Positions 1-5,542 of a stretch of DNA of 6,104 bases are shown here, in pieces. Source of the stretch: Pontiellaceae bacterium. Its GTDB lineage: Bacteria; Verrucomicrobiota; Kiritimatiellia; Kiritimatiellales; Pontiellaceae. The stretch lies in the NCBI GenBank assembly GCA_016937035.1, contig JAFGWS010000176.1, forward strand, positions 1 through 6,104. Direction: 5' to 3'. Numbering within the stretch: position 1 is the first letter of the stretch; every line of letters starts with the position of its first letter. Both the position numbers and the translations under genes were made by a program. The notes under the pieces were generated by a model. That model saw only the letters and a program-made list of their open reading frames with translations, was not told where the DNA came from and did not search any database.

Positions 1-224
1 AGCCGCAGTTGCGCAGACGGAACCGCATCAAGACCATTGCGGGGACGCTGGCCATTGAGGGGAATACACTGACGGAGGAGCAGGTAATGGCGATTCTGGA
101 CGGCAAACGGGTGATGGGGGCGGCGTTGGAGCTGGCTTGGGACGTAATGCGGTTTTGGGTCTGCGAGATCCGCGATGATACCGATGCCTGTATTCGGCGG
201 ATTCAGGATTGGGTGAATCAGTGA
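1..224 (+). pseudogene. Fic-family N-terminal fragment joined to a nuclease-like tail (5' partial)
   Basis: The reading frame is open to the left edge (the codons before the TTG at position 9 read Pro-Gln), so the true start lies outside the window. From about position 9 to 118 the translation LRRRNRIKTIAGTLAIEGN, then TLTEEQVMAILDGKRVMG, matches the N-terminal region of Fic/DOC AMP-transferases. It includes the inhibitory-helix pattern (S/T)xxxE(G/N), seen as TLAIEG. A Fic protein should then continue for more than 200 residues to the catalytic HPFxxGNGR loop; here the frame ends 33 codons later. Those residues (AWDVMRFWVCEIRDD, then DACIRRIQDWV) do not look like Fic. They resemble the closing strand and helix of Vsr/DUF559-type endonucleases, which often end with a V(L/M)RFW..E(I/V) stretch followed by a helix. 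I read this as a deletion join of two genes. The Fic assignment is strong; the nuclease tail is from memory and moderate. An intact small protein of unknown function is the alternative. Confidence 0.6.
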
Positions 225-246
225 TAGAAAAGCAATAGCCATGTAT

Positions 247-250
247 GGAG
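247..250 (+). promoter_or_regulatory. Shine-Dalgarno GGAG for the NERD gene
   Basis: GGAG lies 4 nt before the ATG at 255. The spacing is short but it is the best purine-rich stretch here, and it supports this start over the later in-frame ATG at 357, which would remove the N-terminal tail before the first membrane helix. Confidence 0.5.
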
Positions 251-254
251 CACA

Positions 255-1055
255 ATGAAGAAAACCACCGAGAAGAAATCACCCTTACGTAACCCGCCAC
301 TTCGGAATCCCGCCCAGTCGCTCATCGAGTACAAGGATAGCCTGATCTCCGATAAAATGGTGGCATATTATTTTGGGCCGGCAATTCTAGTCATGTTTGC
401 GGGGTATGAGTGGGCCCGGTATTTCTTCCATTTAAAACCTCACCCATGGCCCATATCCATAATGGCAGCGTGCGCCTTGGCGTTTGGTGCCTACAAGCTT
501 GTGAAACTCAGAAAGCACGTGGTCAGCATTAACCACGGCATCGAGGGGGAGAAGTCCGTAGGGCAGTTTCTTGAGCAGTTCCGCGTCAATGGCTACGAAG
601 TGTTTCACGACATTCCCGGCGATAGCATAAAGGGTGAGAAGCACAACATCGACCATGTCATGATCGGGCCCGGTGGTGTGTTTACCGTGGAAACCAAATA
701 TGCCCAGAAGCCATCAAAGGGACAGTGCATCATCGAAAAGGAAGGTGATGTACTTCGGATCAACGGAATCGAGCCAAGTCGCAATCCAATCATTCAGTCG
801 AAGGCACAGAGCAAGGAACTGGCTCGGATATTGGAGGCATCGACCGGCCAGAAGTATGCGGTGCAGCCGATTGTGGTCTATCCGGGGTGGTATATTCAGA
901 ATAAGACGCCGGATACATCTGTCTTGGTGCTGAATGAAAAGATGATCGCCCACGCACTGTCCAACTCGAATGTCTCCTTAGCTCCCGACAAGATCCATTT
1001 GGCGGTCTACCATCTCAGCCGGCACATTCTGAGCATTGATCGCGACAAGAAATGA
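255..1055 (+). CDS. Membrane-anchored NERD-domain protein (nuclease-related)
   Basis: The 266-residue protein begins with a basic, proline-rich tail containing a short duplication (LRNPPLRNP, residues 11-19). Two hydrophobic segments follow at about 37-58 and 65-82, then a cytosolic domain. That domain carries the landmarks of the NERD family (nuclease-related, PD-(D/E)xK fold): the G-x-x-GE start (GIEGE, 95-99), the acidic residue in NIDHVMIGPGGVF (Asp133), the ExK pair in VETK (Glu146, Lys148), and a downstream Gln-rich helix (about 181-193, PIIQSKAQSKELARIL) of the kind NERD proteins carry after the core. All putative catalytic residues are present, so it could be an active nuclease. NERD domains occur in plasmid, stress and defence contexts, but substrates are mostly unknown. 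The gene stands alone, 30 bp after the Fic-like fragment, and is followed by gene debris and repeats, so no partner can be named. The domain call is firm; function and any role in DNA uptake or defence are open. Confidence 0.85.
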   Translation: MKKTTEKKSPLRNPPLRNPAQSLIEYKDSLISDKMVAYYFGPAILVMFAGYEWARYFFHLKPHPWPISIMAACALAFGAYKLVKLRKHVVSINHGIEGEKSVGQFLEQFRVNGYEVFHDIPGDSIKGEKHNIDHVMIGPGGVFTVETKYAQKPSKGQCIIEKEGDVLRINGIEPSRNPIIQSKAQSKELARILEASTGQKYAVQPIVVYPGWYIQNKTPDTSVLVLNEKMIAHALSNSNVSLAPDKIHLAVYHLSRHILSIDRDKK

Positions 1056-1096
1056 TGACCTGAGCCTGAAAGGCGGAAGAGGCTCCGCTGATGCGG

Positions 1097-1123
1097 GGCG
1101 CCGAAGGGGCCGTTTTGGTTTTT
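1097..1123 (+). terminator. Possible weak intrinsic terminator after the NERD gene
   Basis: GGCGCC (1097-1102) can fold over a GAA loop onto GGGGCC (1106-1111), giving five G-C pairs and one G.G mismatch. It is followed by GTTTTGGTTTTT. It lies about 40 bp after the NERD stop codon, where a terminator is expected. The mismatch and interrupted T-tract make it tentative. A second small hairpin just before it (GCGGA/TCCGC, 1073-1088) lacks a T-tract. Confidence 0.35.
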
Positions 1124-1164
1124 GAACAGGGCGACGGACAGTGGTTGGATGGCGAGTTTCCAGA

Positions 1165-1238
1165 GTAGGACAGTGCTTCCAGCCTGTCTTCTGTGGGTCG
1201 GCCATGTAAATTCAGACAGGCTGGAAGCCCTGTCCTAC
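1165..1238. repeat. Inverted repeat with 25-bp arms (REP/MITE-like)
   Basis: The left arm (1165-1189) starts GTAGGACAGTGCTTCCAGCC. The right arm (1214-1238) is its reverse complement at 24 of 25 positions, around a 24-nt loop. Each arm is itself an imperfect palindrome (ACAGGCT..GGA..AGCCCTGT with a one-base bulge), so it could form either one long hairpin or two small ones, as REP/BIME elements do. There is no coding potential between the arms. No flanking target duplication is evident, so mobility is unproven. It lies between the NERD gene and the permease remnant. Confidence 0.8.
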
Positions 1239-1283
1239 GTTGCCGACAAACCATGGAATGAAAGTATAAGCAACCGGCTGCAT

Positions 1284-1348
1284 CTTCGTGACCTTGGCGT
1301 CCTTCTGTTAAAAAAGATTCGTGTTCATCCGAGTCCCATACGTGGTTC
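1284..1348. repeat. Decayed copy of a dispersed intergenic repeat
   Basis: The stretch reads CTTCGTGACCTTGGCGTCC, a short TTCTGTTAAAAAA link, then ATTCGTGTTCATCCGAGTCC and CATACGTGGTTC. It contains related words (TTCGTG, CTTGGCG, CATCCGAG, CATACGTGG) typical of short intergenic repeats that I recall from Planctomycetes, Verrucomicrobia and relatives, where the undecayed form reads like CGTGTTCATCCGTG followed by TCCATCCGTGG. No copy elsewhere in the window proves repetition, so this rests on memory. Confidence 0.4.
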
Positions 1349-1363
1349 ACATTTGGTTGCGGA

Positions 1364-1545
1364 TCAGTCGTGCCGCAGGGCGGAGACGGGATCGACGCCG
1401 GCCGCCCGCTGGGCGGGGGCGAGTCCGGCAACGATGCTGACGAGATGGCCAGTCCAACGCCGCTTATGCAGAGCCAGAGGGGAAACGTGAAGTAGGCCAT
1501 CGGGGACACGCCTTGGCGTACGCCTACCGCGTTGACGATTAAGGC
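1364..1545 (-). pseudogene. Remnant of the 3' end of a MacB/FtsX-type ABC transporter permease gene, frameshifted
   Basis: Read on the - strand from just after the sigma-factor stop codon, the frame gives ALIVNAVGVRQGVSPMAY, then FTFPLWLCISGVGLAIS, a hydrophobic segment like the last membrane helix of a MacB/FtsX-type permease. Near 1442-1448 the homology moves to the next frame and continues VSIVAGLAPAQRAAGVDPVS, then ALRHD and a TGA stop (1366-1364). This is the classic C-terminus of such permeases (AGL.PA.RAA..DPV.ALR.E). One missing base in the helix (or two gained) explains the shift: restoring it gives a continuous GLAI-S-VSIVAGL. About 60 codons remain of a protein usually of 400 or more residues, with no ATPase or periplasmic domain, so it cannot work. 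It was probably cut by the same rearrangement that placed the kinase-sigma pair here. The identity rests on the unmistakable C-terminal motif. Confidence 0.75.
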
Positions 1546-2154
1546 TTATCCAAGATCCTGATTGAGCCGGGTGATTTCGACGCGCATTTTTTCGAAGACT
1601 TCGGCTTTGTAGACGCGGACGCTGGCTTCGGATATGCCGAGTTCCTCGGCAATCTCTTTGGTGGGGCGCTCTTGGGAGACGAGTTTGAATACGGCGCGTT
1701 TGGTTTCGTAGATGTCGTCTTTAATGTTGTCCCACGCGAGGTTGGTGATGTGGAGCACCCATTCTTCGCGGGCGATGTTTTCGATGTCGGGGAGCACATG
1801 CTCCTCAATATTCATGTATTGTTCCTGATATTCAACGGAGTCGCGCCCGGTGATAAAATTTTTACGGGAGCGGAAAAAGTCCTTGACGGTATTGCGCGTC
1901 ATGGCGGCGAGCCAGTTGTGGAATTTTCCTTTGTTCTGATTGTATTCAAAATCTTCAATTTTCTGCCAGACCTTCGTGAGTACGGACTGGCTGATGTCTT
2001 CGGCGTCGTCGGGATTGATGCCCATGCGCAGGATCAGGCTGAGGATAAAGCCGCGATAGATGGTTTCAAACTCCTGCCACGCTTCATTGTTTTCGCTTTT
2101 CCTGAGTTTGGCCAGCAGCGTGACGCGGGTGGGGTTATGTTCGTTGATGTCCAT
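1546..2154 (-). CDS. ECF-type RNA polymerase sigma factor, partner of the upstream kinase
   Basis: The 202-residue protein has the two-domain ECF layout. Sigma region 2 spans about 24-98: the acidic region 2.2 helix INPDDAEDISQSVLTKVW (46-63) that contacts the beta' clamp, and the -10 recognition segment KGKFHNWLAAMTRNTVKDFF (75-94). A linker follows, then sigma region 4 at about 141-192, whose helix-turn-helix (TKEIAEELGISEASVRVYKA, 165-184) would bind the -35 element. There is no region 1 or 3 and no C-terminal extension. The ATG begins 2 nt after the kinase stop codon (TGACCATG) with no clear Shine-Dalgarno, so translation is probably coupled to the kinase. Pairing with a Ser/Thr kinase and the absence of any visible anti-sigma gene suggest control by phosphorylation. 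The DDAED acidic cluster is intact, unlike EcfP-type sigma factors. Target promoters cannot be deduced. Its stop codon abuts the permease remnant. Confidence 0.9.
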   Translation of the reverse strand: MDINEHNPTRVTLLAKLRKSENNEAWQEFETIYRGFILSLILRMGINPDDAEDISQSVLTKVWQKIEDFEYNQNKGKFHNWLAAMTRNTVKDFFRSRKNFITGRDSVEYQEQYMNIEEHVLPDIENIAREEWVLHITNLAWDNIKDDIYETKRAVFKLVSQERPTKEIAEELGISEASVRVYKAEVFEKMRVEITRLNQDLG

Positions 2155-2156
2155 GG

Positions 2157-4361
2157 TCAGTTTTCGGTGAAGATAATGATGGTCTCGTTGCGCGAGAGCG
2201 ATTGAATGACCGGGTCATTGCGGAAGGTTTCTGAAAGGGTGAGCCGCTTCAGGTTACGGCACCAAATGAGTTGTTCTGAAAGGGCGAGCCCCTGAATGCC
2301 GCTGATATCAAGCGATACGAGTTTGGAATATTTGACAATGTTGGAAAGGTTGCGAATCCGGGTGTTACGGATGCTGAGCGTTTCAATTTCGGCGAGCGGG
2401 TCGTATGCGGGAAGATAGTTAATCTGCGTTCCGGTCAGATCCAGCGAGCGGAGACCTTTTTCGGTAAGAAACGCAAGGTTGGGGGTACCGATGTTGCGGG
2501 CCGTCAGGCGGGCAATCTTCAGGCCGCACAGCGGAGAGATATCGTCGAGACCGGTGTTGTTGCTGATATCCAGATTCCACGCGCCGTTTCCGGCGTCTTC
2601 CCAGGACATATTGAGTTGATCGACTGCGGGGTTGAGCTGTTCCAGCGTTTCGGCGAGTGCGGAAAAGTGAGCTGCGGGTTCAAACTCTTTCCGGTTAAAG
2701 TGGTAAAAGAGGCGGGGCAGATTGAGCTCCATGCCGCTCAGACGGAAGTCATAGACGAGCTGTGGGAATGCCGTATCGGGAACGCCTTCTTTTGTTCGCT
2801 GATATTTCCGGGCCAGCTCAAATTCCGGGCCGCTCTGGGGAATCGAGCGGTTTTTTGAATAAACATTCCACGCTTCGGCAAAGCGCTGCTGGCTGAGGAG
2901 CATCCGTATTTTCATGCTCCAGGCATCGGGGTTGGAGTCATCGAAGGTGAGGCCCGTGCTGAGCTTTTGCTCGGCCTCGGCAAAGGCATATTCGCGTTCC
3001 GCGTGCTGCGCTAATTCAATATAGTCGGGCGCGGCCTTTCGGGTCGTCTGGGCAATATAGTCGCTCTGTTCCTGCAGCGATTTCAATATCCTGCGGGCAG
3101 CGGCTTCACTCTTCTGGATGGAAGCAAAACTATGGGCCAGAATGACGGCGATGACCGCCAGCGAGGCGGAAATGAGACTGACCGCCATTTTGTGGCGCCG
3201 GACCAGCAGGGCGGCGTGGGTGAGGAACGTCGGATTTTCCGCGGTGGTGGCAAAGCCGTCTTGATATTGGTGAACGTCTCGAATCAGCGCGGCGACGTTT
3301 GCGTAGCGGTTTTTCGGGTCGGTCTTCATCGCCTTCATTACGATGGCGGCAAGCGGCTGCGGAATATGCCGTTTCGGGGCGCGGCGGTCCGGCGGGAGAA
3401 AATCGCCGCGCACGGTTTTCTGGAGGGTCTCCTTTACGGTTTCACCGACGATGGGGCATTCGTAGGTAAGGAGTTCATAGAGCATGGCGCCGAGCATGTA
3501 GATATCGGTCTGGAAATCGACGCCGGAAAGGTCGCCCTGCGCCTGTTCGGGCGACATATAGCCCGGCGTTCCGCCCGCAACATGGCGATGTTTGAAGGAG
3601 CCTTCGAGGTAGCGAGTCAGCGTTTGGCCGTTTTCCAGTGAAATGTGATCAATATTCTGCCACGAAACGGGGCCCCCTTTGTATTCGTCGATATGGGTCA
3701 GCAGCGTGGAGAGTCCCCAGTCGAGTACGTGCACATCGCCGAAGTCGCCGACGATTACGTTGGAGGGCTTAAGATCGAGGTGAATGACGCCTTTGGTGTG
3801 GGCATAGTCGATGGCGTTGCACACTTTCAGGAAAATGGCCAGCAGGCGGGTACGGGTATAACGAGTGCGGTATTCTTCAGCACCGCTGCGCAGCTTTTTA
3901 ATGATTTCGCCCAGCGTTTCGCCTTTAAGGGCTTTCATGGTGAAATAGGGGTTTCCCTCTTTGTCCACGGCAATGTCGTAAATGGGAATAATGTTCGGAT
4001 GCTGCAGGTTGGCGGTGAGGCGGGCCTCGTAGAGAAAGGAGTCAATATCCTGTTCGGAGGCAATTTTGGAATCCGGGATCAGGGCCATGGCGACCTTGCG
4101 GGCGGTGCGGTGATCGTCCACTTCCCAGATGGCTTTCATTCCGCCTTCATTCAGTTTTTTCCGGGGGGTGTAACGGTCAGCGGGATTTCCGTCCATCAGA
4201 TCCTTGCGCTGCGCGGTTTTTTCCAGATCTTCTTCGAAGAGGATTTTTTCGGTATCGGAAAAGATAATATCGTCGGCAAACAGGTTCGCATTGCTGATTT
4301 CCCGCTTCGGCGGCTCGGGTTTTTTTGGGTGCGTTGGTTCGTCCATGGGCTGATCATCCAC
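2157..4361 (-). CDS. Transmembrane Hanks-type Ser/Thr kinase with TPR and LRR sensor region and a WNK-like lysine position
   Basis: The 734-residue protein has an acidic N-terminal tail (1-60), a kinase domain (about 64-365), one TM helix (about 391-412), a TPR-like helical region (about 445-510) and a C-terminal set of leucine-rich repeats (about 595-715, e.g. LRSLDLTGTQINYLP). The kinase faces the cytoplasm and the rest should lie outside. Catalytic landmarks are alphaC Glu112, HLDLKPSN (194-201, Asp196, Lys198, Asn201; the Arg of HRD is Leu), DWG in place of DFG (214-216), GTPGYMSPE (264-272), Asp286 and Arg352. The beta-3 VAIK lysine is absent (VAMA, Ala93), while Lys76 sits at the third glycine of the glycine-rich loop (NEGGMKAIW), as in WNK kinases. 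It is therefore probably active but atypical. About 48 residues separate DWG from GTPGY. The start used is GTG at 4361 with no Shine-Dalgarno; ATG at 4346 (Met6) is an equally plausible start. It lies directly upstream of the sigma factor and about 40 bp after a terminator. Confidence 0.92.
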   Translation of the reverse strand: MDDQPMDEPTHPKKPEPPKREISNANLFADDIIFSDTEKILFEEDLEKTAQRKDLMDGNPADRYTPRKKLNEGGMKAIWEVDDHRTARKVAMALIPDSKIASEQDIDSFLYEARLTANLQHPNIIPIYDIAVDKEGNPYFTMKALKGETLGEIIKKLRSGAEEYRTRYTRTRLLAIFLKVCNAIDYAHTKGVIHLDLKPSNVIVGDFGDVHVLDWGLSTLLTHIDEYKGGPVSWQNIDHISLENGQTLTRYLEGSFKHRHVAGGTPGYMSPEQAQGDLSGVDFQTDIYMLGAMLYELLTYECPIVGETVKETLQKTVRGDFLPPDRRAPKRHIPQPLAAIVMKAMKTDPKNRYANVAALIRDVHQYQDGFATTAENPTFLTHAALLVRRHKMAVSLISASLAVIAVILAHSFASIQKSEAAARRILKSLQEQSDYIAQTTRKAAPDYIELAQHAEREYAFAEAEQKLSTGLTFDDSNPDAWSMKIRMLLSQQRFAEAWNVYSKNRSIPQSGPEFELARKYQRTKEGVPDTAFPQLVYDFRLSGMELNLPRLFYHFNRKEFEPAAHFSALAETLEQLNPAVDQLNMSWEDAGNGAWNLDISNNTGLDDISPLCGLKIARLTARNIGTPNLAFLTEKGLRSLDLTGTQINYLPAYDPLAEIETLSIRNTRIRNLSNIVKYSKLVSLDISGIQGLALSEQLIWCRNLKRLTLSETFRNDPVIQSLSRNETIIIFTEN

Positions 4362-4402
4362 AAAAGATTAGGGGAGAGCGTAGCATCGTTGAGCCATCTG
4401 GG

Positions 4403-4433
4403 CAAAAGAAAACCCCGCGGGTTAGACGGGGTT
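4403..4433 (-). terminator. Intrinsic terminator between the lipoprotein gene and the kinase gene
   Basis: On the - strand AACCCCG (4433-4427) pairs perfectly with CGGGGTT (4417-4411) over a 9-nt loop, and is followed by TTTTCTTTT reading into 4403. This is a standard rho-independent terminator. It ends transcription from the lipoprotein operon about 105 nt after its stop codon and lies about 40 nt before the kinase GTG. On the + strand the hairpin lacks a downstream T-tract. Confidence 0.8.
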
Positions 4434-4510
4434 CGGAGTAGTGGGGTGGAAGCTTTAAGTGGGTTGCTTCCGTTGGGTTCAACAATTAATACGAGCGCTT
4501 GAACCCGACC
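4404..4510 (-). ncRNA. Structured leader or 3' UTR ending in the terminator; possible small RNA or attenuator
   Basis: Read on the - strand, three hairpins follow in series: GTCGGGTTCAA with TTGAACCCAAC (4509-4499 and 4482-4472, 10 of 11 paired), GGAAGC with GCTTCC (near 4470 and 4450), then the intrinsic terminator. The GGGTTC of the first arm (4506-4501) can instead pair with GAACCC (4434-4429), which overlaps the 5' arm of the terminator, so an antiterminated fold is possible. I do not recognise a known RNA family. No clear promoter was seen, so this may simply be a structured 3' UTR. Confidence 0.35.
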
Positions 4511-4538
4511 GTTACTCAAAAAACGATTTTTTTTTGAT

Positions 4539-5528
4539 TTATTCGATTTCGAGGGTGGGACGCTCGAAATAAACCACCCCCTTGAGGGGGCAGACCGTGA
4601 CCAAATATTTTTCAAGCATTCGGTTCCCGGCGCGCGGCATCAGGTCGGTAAACGTTCCCGATATGGTAGGTACATCGAACTGCGCGATCTCTCCCATGGA
4701 AACCAGCTCTGTCACGGGGGTGCTGACGTCTCCCCTGCGGAAGAAATAGTCCCCCGCAAAATCGAGCATAATCGGCGTTTCCTCTCCATCAATCGATCCT
4801 TTAACGATTAACCCCGGGTTTGCCGTGGTGTTTAGAAGATTGTTCAAAATCTGGGCCTGACCGACCAGTCGTCCGGCGTTGGGTGTGTAAGGCGTGGTTG
4901 CAGAGAAGACGACCTTTTTCCCTTGGGCGTCAAATTGAATATACTCAAAGACCTTGAGCATATCATATCCCAAAACGGCGTGAACCTGAGGGTCTTTTAT
5001 ACCGCGGGAAAACTGTCCAAGATTGTTTTTGGCCATTCGAACAAAGAAGGCGACATCTTCCATGAAGAACAGGTCGAATCGAAGCTGAGAGACGGTTGCC
5101 GCAAAGGAGTCGGCACCGACGGCCACGGGATCAGGATAGGGAATGTAGACCCCGTCCAGTTCGAGAAAGTATGCATCAAGGGCCTGAGCCTTATTGAACT
5201 CAATCCATGATGCAGCGGAAGAAGGATCAATGAGCACATTCAGTTTGGCCCGGCTGGATTTGCCTTGGGCCGCCACAACGGGAGCACGATCCGCCAGATA
5301 GGGAAGTTCAGCCCTATGGTTGGGGTGGAGTCGCGGTTCCGCATTAACGGCCAGAGTCCCCTGAAGACTGTAAACGGCGTAGTTGGCTTGCTGCGGAGCT
5401 TTGGTTTTCTTTAGGGCAAGTTCCTGCTCTTCCAGCGTTAAAAGGGTTTCTTCAGTTCCTTTTTCTGTGCTGACGCATCCCGCCAGCAGAGCGGTAAGCA
5501 GAAGGAAGGGTACGGTTTTTTTCAGCAT
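4539..5528 (-). CDS. Lipoprotein with a duplicated, degenerate retropepsin-like aspartic-protease fold
   Basis: The 329-residue protein starts with a lipoprotein signal peptide (KK, then a hydrophobic stretch ending LTALLAGC, lipid Cys18), so it should be anchored in a membrane facing the periplasm. The mature part looks like two copies of a retropepsin-like lobe. Copy 1 has LNVLIDPSSAASWIEF (96-111), where the catalytic DTG(A) would be, and ends VLGYDMLKVFEYIQFDAQGK (185-204) like the family's LG.DFL......D...; copy 2 has IDGEETPIMLDFAGDYFF (246-263) and ends GNRMLEKYLVTV (301-312) with VVYFERP after it. Each lobe keeps the aspartate (Asp101, Asp256), but the following Thr-Gly is lost (DPS, DFA), so protease activity is doubtful and a binding role is possible. 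The fold call is from the pattern and should be treated as tentative. An AAGGA site lies 7 nt before the ATG, and the gene is 14 nt after the stop of an upstream gene in the same direction. Confidence 0.75.
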   Translation of the reverse strand: MLKKTVPFLLLTALLAGCVSTEKGTEETLLTLEEQELALKKTKAPQQANYAVYSLQGTLAVNAEPRLHPNHRAELPYLADRAPVVAAQGKSSRAKLNVLIDPSSAASWIEFNKAQALDAYFLELDGVYIPYPDPVAVGADSFAATVSQLRFDLFFMEDVAFFVRMAKNNLGQFSRGIKDPQVHAVLGYDMLKVFEYIQFDAQGKKVVFSATTPYTPNAGRLVGQAQILNNLLNTTANPGLIVKGSIDGEETPIMLDFAGDYFFRRGDVSTPVTELVSMGEIAQFDVPTISGTFTDLMPRAGNRMLEKYLVTVCPLKGVVYFERPTLEIE

Positions 5529-5535
5529 GGCGTTG

Positions 5536-5540
5536 TCCTT
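5536..5540 (-). promoter_or_regulatory. Shine-Dalgarno AAGGA for the lipoprotein gene
   Basis: AAGGA on the - strand, 7 nt before the ATG at 5528, inside the 14-nt gap after the upstream stop codon. It is the clearest ribosome-binding site in the window and fixes the lipoprotein start. Confidence 0.75.
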
Positions 5541-5542
5541 GT

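Noticed and set aside
1122..1490. A 122-codon + strand ORF across the inverted repeat
   Set aside because: It reads through both repeat arms and opposite the permease remnant, with no recognisable domain and no ribosome-binding site.
1015..1509. A 164-codon ORF on the - strand running through the NERD end, repeats and permease remnant
   Set aside because: Only the first part (about 1440-1509) matches one frame of the permease remnant. The rest is repeat and intergenic sequence read through by chance.
1508..1524. Nested palindromes ACGCCTTGGCGT and GGCGTACGCC
   Set aside because: They lie in the coding remnant of the permease, have no T-tract, and no known operator fits; probably chance in GC-rich coding sequence.
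2157..4361. Calling the kinase a dead pseudokinase because the beta-3 lysine is missing
   Set aside because: The other catalytic residues are kept and a lysine occupies the WNK position, so an active atypical kinase is more likely.
3645..4502. A 285-codon ORF on the + strand, opposite the kinase gene
   Set aside because: It is the mirror of a clear kinase gene; its translation is Gly/Val/Phe-rich without domains. The same holds for the + strand ORFs at 3132-3641, 1672-2205 and 2616-2858.
4472..4510. tRNA-like T-loop words (GGGTTCAA on both strands)
   Set aside because: No five-base T-stem, anticodon arm or acceptor stem can be built around either copy.
4516..4537. A/T hairpin TCAAAAAA...TTTTTTGA just after the lipoprotein stop codon
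   Set aside because: Stem is almost only A-T pairs and too weak to act as a terminator by itself. A clear GC-rich terminator follows downstream.
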